Of a DNA stretch of 64,000 bases, positions 60,199-64,000 are shown one piece after another. The translations under genes and the position numbers were made by a program. Numbering within the stretch: position 1 is the stretch's first letter; each line of letters begins with the position of its first letter. Below the pieces are notes generated by a model that saw nothing but the letters and a program-made list of their open reading frames with translations, was not told where the DNA came from and did no database searches. The stretch spans positions 2,542,001 to 2,606,000 of the forward strand of contig CP032931.1 of NCBI GenBank assembly GCA_003666485.1. The letters run 5' to 3'. Source of the DNA: Levilactobacillus brevis (GTDB lineage: Bacteria > Bacillota > Bacilli > Lactobacillales > Lactobacillaceae).

Positions 60199-61119
60199 TT
60201 ATGGGCGCTCCGCTACCGGCGCTTCCCCAATAATCCGGACTTCTGTTTCTAACTTAACGTGATCCTTTTCCCAAATCACTGATTGAATGTGGTGAATCAG
60301 GTCTAAGTAATCAGTCGCCGTGGCGTGGTCAATGTTGACGATGAACCCGGCGTGTTTCGTGGACACTTGGGCACCGCCCCACTTGAGGCCTTGTAGCCCG
60401 GCTTCTTGAATCAGTTGGCCTGTATAGTGGCCTTCAGGGCGTTTGAACACACTCCCACAAGACGGCAGGTCCAACGGCTGCTTAGCGGCTCGCCGCGCGT
60501 TCAGGTCGTCCATTTTGGCTTGAATGGCCTGACCATCCCCCGGCTTCAAGGCAAAAGTCGCGGTCAACACGATGTCGTTGTAATCTTGAATCGAGCTGTG
60601 CCGGTAACCAAAGTCAAATTCGTCTTGGTTCAGCGTCCGGATCTCGCCATCAGTCGTCAAGACTTCCGCAGAAAAGGCGACTTCACTGATTTCACCGCCG
60701 TAAGCACCGGCGTTCATGAAGACCGCTCCGCCGACACTGCCAGGGATGCCCGCCGCAAATTCCAAGCCGGTTAGCGACTGACTTTGGGCGACTTGCGTGG
60801 TCTTGATCAAGGACGCACCCGCCTCAGCCGTTACCGTTTGACCGTCCGTCGTAATCTGATTCATCTTGGTCAAAATCATGACCAGCCCCCGAATACCGCC
60901 ATCACGCACGATCAGGTTGCTAGCATTGCCAACGACCGTGACGGGTAAGTGGCAGTCATTGGCATATGCCAACAGGGACTTGGTTTCTTGGATATTGGTT
61001 GGAAAAGCCAGGTAATCCGCTGGGCCCCCGGTCTTCGTGTGCGTAAAATGCGCTAAGGGTTCATTTTTTAAAATTTCAATTGCCGGGAAAGCCGTTGCGA
61101 TATCTTCTGCCATCATCAT
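60199..61119 (-). CDS. murB: UDP-N-acetylenolpyruvoylglucosamine reductase
   Basis: This 306-aa flavoenzyme reduces UDP-GlcNAc-enolpyruvate to UDP-MurNAc with NADPH. The FAD domain motifs [33 protein letters not shown] and [20 protein letters not shown] are all present, and the catalytic Ser lies in [20 protein letters not shown]. The ATG at 61119 follows AGAGGAT. The 280-bp upstream gap has GC-rich complementary stretches but no clear named element. Confidence 0.95.
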   Translation of the reverse strand: MMMAEDIATAFPAIEILKNEPLAHFTHTKTGGPADYLAFPTNIQETKSLLAYANDCHLPVTVVGNASNLIVRDGGIRGLVMILTKMNQITTDGQTVTAEAGASLIKTTQVAQSQSLTGLEFAAGIPGSVGGAVFMNAGAYGGEISEVAFSAEVLTTDGEIRTLNQDEFDFGYRHSSIQDYNDIVLTATFALKPGDGQAIQAKMDDLNARRAAKQPLDLPSCGSVFKRPEGHYTGQLIQEAGLQGLKWGGAQVSTKHAGFIVNIDHATATDYLDLIHHIQSVIWEKDHVKLETEVRIIGEAPVAERP

Positions 61120-61407
61120 GTTTATCCTCTCGTTCTGCAAAAATTTTAACCGCGTTACGCCAGTAAGTGACTGAACGCGCGACACGTTAACTTATCCTCA
61201 CGACTGGTCAGTAAAATCGGTCGCGCATCTGCAATCAGACCGCGATGTCGTGAGTGCCGTTGGCTTGACCCGTGAGCCAGGTCTCAGCCTTTTTGGTCAA
61301 TAGACCTATTTTACCATGAATCCCCTGTCAACCGGGAATGAACGCATCAATCAAAGCAAAATCTAACATTTCTGGTATACTAAAATCAGTTAGTGGAGGT
61401 GCGAAAA

Positions 61408-62172
61408 TTGAAATTTATTTCTTGGAACGTGAACGGGCTACGCGCAATTGTGAAAAAGAACTTTGGTGAGACCTTTAAGGATCTGGATGCGGACTTCTTC
61501 GGCGTGCAGGAAACCAAGCTGCAAGAAGGCCAGATCGACCTTGACCTGCCCGGCTACTATCAGTACTGGAACTACGCCGAACGCAAGGGTTACTCCGGCA
61601 CGGCACTCTTTACCAAGCACAAACCGTTAAACGTCATCTACGGTATCGATGCGCCCGACTTCGATCATGAAGGCCGAGCCATTACACTGGAATATCCGGA
61701 CTTTTATGTGTTAACCTGTTATACACCGAATTCCGGTAGTGGTTTGAAGCGGCTGAACTTTCGGATGGGCTGGGAGGAAGCCTTCTTGGCCTTCATTCAA
61801 AAGCTAGACGCCAAGAAGCCCATCATTTTCTGTGGGGACCTAAACGTGGCCCACACGGAGATCGACCTGCGCAATCCCAAAACCAATCACAAGAACGCCG
61901 GCTTTACCGACGACGAACGGGAAAAAATGACGCACCTGTTGGCCTCAGGCTTTACGGACACCTTCCGTTACTTCAATCCTGACGCCACCGACCGCTACTC
62001 CTGGTGGAGCTACCGGTTCCACGCCCGCGACAATAACGCCGGCTGGCGGATCGACTACTTCATCACCAGCAATCGTCTCCAACCGCAATTACAGAAGGCA
62101 GAAATTTTAGACCAAGTCATGGGGTCGGACCACTGTCCCGTTGAATTAGACGTGGACGAACTGACCGTCTAG
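61408..62172 (+). CDS. xth: Exodeoxyribonuclease III (AP endonuclease)
   Basis: This 254-aa DNA repair enzyme of the exonuclease III type acts at abasic sites. KFISWNVNGLRAIVKK lies at the start, QETKLQ has the metal-binding Glu, LTCYTPNSG the Tyr, FCGDLNVAH the Asp/Asn pair, and the end is GSDHCPVELDV with the catalytic His. The start is a TTG at 61408 with GGAGG 8 nt upstream; a GTG five codons earlier overlaps that site. A DEDDh exonuclease gene follows 31 bp later. Confidence 0.95.
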   Translation: MKFISWNVNGLRAIVKKNFGETFKDLDADFFGVQETKLQEGQIDLDLPGYYQYWNYAERKGYSGTALFTKHKPLNVIYGIDAPDFDHEGRAITLEYPDFYVLTCYTPNSGSGLKRLNFRMGWEEAFLAFIQKLDAKKPIIFCGDLNVAHTEIDLRNPKTNHKNAGFTDDEREKMTHLLASGFTDTFRYFNPDATDRYSWWSYRFHARDNNAGWRIDYFITSNRLQPQLQKAEILDQVMGSDHCPVELDVDELTV

Positions 62173-62203
62173 CCCCGGCATCATCAGAGAGGAAGATTAT
62201 TCA

Positions 62204-62740
62204 GTGAACTTTGTTGCCATGGATTTTGAAACCGCGAGTGGCAAACGTTACAGCGCCTGCTCGCTAGCATTGACCATCGTTCGCGACAGCCAAGTCGTCG
62301 ATGAATTTTATTCGTTGATCAAGCCTGATACGGACTTTTTCTGGCGCAACGTCCAGATTCACGGCATCCACGAACGCGACGTTGCCAACGCCCCGACCTT
62401 TCCTGAGGTTTGGGAGCACGTTGCCCCCTTCTTCCAACGCGATCGCCTCGTCATCGCGCACAACGCGCCCTTTGACAACGGGGTCTTACGGAGCAGTCTG
62501 GAGCACTACAACCTGCCACCAGCCCGTTATTTGACGTTAGACACCGTCAAAACCAGTCGGAAGTTCTTCCCGGAATTTCCGAACCACAAGTTGGACACGG
62601 TCTGTGATGAGTTAAACATCGACCTACACCATCACCACAACGCGCTGGATGACAGCCTGGCCTGCGCCAACATCCTGCTGTACGAAGCCAATCATTTTGG
62701 CACCCAGCCGTTGAAGTCATTTGTTAAGGTGACGGCTTAA
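62204..62740 (+). CDS. DnaQ-like 3'-5' exonuclease (DEDDh)
   Basis: This 178-aa protein has the DEDDh active site: FVAMDFETAS (Asp, Glu), VIAHNAPFDNGVLR (Asp) and HHNALDDSLACA (His and Asp). It resembles the stand-alone exonucleases related to DNA polymerase III epsilon. The GTG start at 62204 follows AGAGGAAG. The gene is in a likely operon with exonuclease III, which fits a DNA-repair role. Confidence 0.92.
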   Translation: MNFVAMDFETASGKRYSACSLALTIVRDSQVVDEFYSLIKPDTDFFWRNVQIHGIHERDVANAPTFPEVWEHVAPFFQRDRLVIAHNAPFDNGVLRSSLEHYNLPPARYLTLDTVKTSRKFFPEFPNHKLDTVCDELNIDLHHHHNALDDSLACANILLYEANHFGTQPLKSFVKVTA

Positions 62741-62826
62741 ACCGACAGAGCTAACAGGGTGCCGTAAACTTCTGATTTAGCTAATCTTAGCAGGTAGGCG
62801 TTTTCAACCTGTCAATCAACGACACA

Positions 62827-62873
62827 AAACCCGTAGATCAGTCGCATTCGTCGCGATTGGCCTACGGGTTTTT
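62827..62873. terminator. Bidirectional terminator
   Basis: AAACCCGTAG (62827-62836) / CTACGGGTTT (62862-62871), with TCGC-rich inner pairing and T-runs. It serves the exonuclease operon and the aldo/keto reductase gene. Confidence 0.88.
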
Positions 62874-62926
62874 ATTTTGTCCGGCCACCACAGACACCCG
62901 GTCAAACCAGCTTGTTCAACAGCACG

Positions 62927-63946
62927 TTAGGCCTTGGCAGACCAGTCGATTGGGGCTTGAGCCGCCAAGATATTGTCAATGGCTGTGAGCTCTGCTGCAC
63001 TGAACGTCAGATTCTCTAGCGCCGCCACATTGGCCACCACCTGTTCCGGTCGGCTGGCGCCAATCAGAACGCTGGCGATTGCCGGTTGCCGCAGGTTCCA
63101 TGCCAGCGCCATTTGCGCCAGGCTCTGTCCCCGGTCCGCCGCCACGGCATTGAGCTGCTTGATGGTTCCCAGCGTTTGTTCGACCTGGGCTGGGTGGAGG
63201 AACGGAATCGTGGCCTTCATGGCGCGGGAGTCGGCGGGGATGCCGTGCAAATATTTGTTGGTCAATAATCCCTGGCACAACGAACTGAAGCTGACGGCGC
63301 CCTTCTTTTCCGCAGTCAGTTCCGGTAAGACGTCCGTTTCAATCTGCCGGTTCAAGAGGTTGTAGCGCGGCTGGTCGATAATAAATGGCGTATGTAAGTC
63401 CTTGAAAATGCCGGCCATCACCTTGATCTGCGCACCACTGTAGTTGGATAAGCCAACGTACAGCGCCTTGCCTGATCGAACCAATTGATCCAGTGCCAAC
63501 GCCGTTTCTGCCGGATTGGTCTGCGGGTCCGCCCGGTGGCTGTAGAAAATGTCGAAGTAATCCAAACCGGTCCGCCGCAAACTCTGGTCGGCGCTGGCGA
63601 TGATACTCTTGCGTGACCCCCAGTTACCGTAGGGTCCCGGCCACATTACATAACCCGCCTTGCTGGCAATCACTAGTTCGTCCCGGTATGGCTTCAGGTC
63701 CGTTGCCAACATTTTACCGAAATTGGTTTCGGCGCTGCCTGGTTCTGGTCCGTAATTGTTGGCTAGGTCAAAATACGTAATGCCTAAATCAAAGGCCTGC
63801 TGGACGATGGCCTTTTGGGTGGCATAGGCATCCACACTGCCAAAGTTATTCCACAGCCCCAACCCAATTGCCGAGAGTTTGAGGCCGCTGTCGCCGACCC
63901 GGTTATAAACCATTTTTTGATAACGCTGTTCATCTGCACGATACAT
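62927..63946 (-). CDS. Aldo/keto reductase (YghZ-like)
   Basis: This is a 339-aa TIM-barrel oxidoreductase. YFDLANNYGP holds the catalytic Asp and Tyr, KAGYVMWPGPYG the Lys region, and YFDIFYSHRADPQ the His. The C-terminal NADPH-binding SVLIGASRPEQV is present. It resembles the YghZ/AKR14 group that reduces aldehydes such as L-glyceraldehyde-3-phosphate or methylglyoxal. AGGAGG precedes the ATG. A cre-like site and a palindrome lie upstream, so it is probably under carbon catabolite control. Confidence 0.92.
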   Translation of the reverse strand: MYRADEQRYQKMVYNRVGDSGLKLSAIGLGLWNNFGSVDAYATQKAIVQQAFDLGITYFDLANNYGPEPGSAETNFGKMLATDLKPYRDELVIASKAGYVMWPGPYGNWGSRKSIIASADQSLRRTGLDYFDIFYSHRADPQTNPAETALALDQLVRSGKALYVGLSNYSGAQIKVMAGIFKDLHTPFIIDQPRYNLLNRQIETDVLPELTAEKKGAVSFSSLCQGLLTNKYLHGIPADSRAMKATIPFLHPAQVEQTLGTIKQLNAVAADRGQSLAQMALAWNLRQPAIASVLIGASRPEQVVANVAALENLTFSAAELTAIDNILAAQAPIDWSAKA

Positions 63947-63960
63947 CTGACACCCTCCTC

Positions 63961-63996
63961 AAAGCGAATCGCTTTAAGTTAAGGATACCGCTTTCA
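63961..63996 (-). promoter_or_regulatory. Palindrome and cre-like site upstream of the aldo/keto reductase
   Basis: AAAGCGA-A-TCGCTTT (63961-63975) is a 15-bp palindrome overlapping the 5'UTR. TGAAAGCGGTATCC (63983-63996, minus strand) matches the CcpA cre consensus at all but the last base. Confidence 0.6.
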
Positions 63997-64000
63997 TGGT

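Noticed and set aside
61120-61407. Named regulatory RNA upstream of murB
   Set aside because: GC-rich complementary pieces exist, but I could not match them to any known riboswitch or T-box motif.

Overview
The window looks like the chromosome of a lactic acid bacterium of the Lactobacillaceae, most like Levilactobacillus or a close relative. The genus is an inference. The support is Gram-positive ribosome binding sites, two T-box leaders, CcpA-type cre sites, sortase-anchored proteins, NEAT-domain haem uptake and near-50% GC backbone genes. No rRNA and no complete tRNA gene is present.

Region 1 (1-7522) is the int-proximal part of a phage-like or satellite island. A leftward replication operon encodes a DUF771/excisionase-like protein, two small proteins, a primase-polymerase and a VapE helicase. 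The VapE gene is cut by an IS256-family element that runs off the left edge. Rightward genes are a repressor-like HTH protein, a KilA-N protein and a tyrosine integrase. The island ends in an attR-like copy of the 3' end of a tRNA-type gene (7501-7522). The KilA-N gene is bracketed by 36-bp direct repeats.

Region 2 (7523-13900) is an accessory strip of intact and decayed phage or plasmid pieces. It holds an Fst-type type I toxin with its antisense RNA, a DUF3102-like pseudogene full of palindromes, a membrane coiled-coil protein, a frameshifted arpU, a complete IS256-family copy with 8-bp target duplication, a second Fst remnant, and a Panacea-type toxin-antitoxin pair.

Region 3 (13900-64000) is chromosomal backbone: asnS (T-box), a HAD hydrolase, a repeat-rich sortase-anchored protein, an NlpC/P60 protein, a T-box controlled OppA, fumC, several small genes, a polyphosphate operon (ppx-ppk-ppx), a quinol nitric oxide reductase beside a NEAT/ABC haem-uptake cluster, tagH, a GH73 glucosaminidase, nagB, glmS, glmM-cdaR-cdaA, an Na+/H+ antiporter, murB, exonuclease III, a DEDDh exonuclease and an aldo/keto reductase. 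Amino-sugar genes carry NagR-like operators. NO reductase needs haem, and the adjacent uptake genes could supply it.

The most striking unexplained feature is a family of dispersed non-coding repeats found only in backbone intergenic regions. The full form is about 495 bp. It has inverted ends (GCCGCCTTACCGTTCG type) and two inward-facing structured halves of about 185 nt (types A and B) with covarying stems. Single halves also occur. I do not recognise this family.
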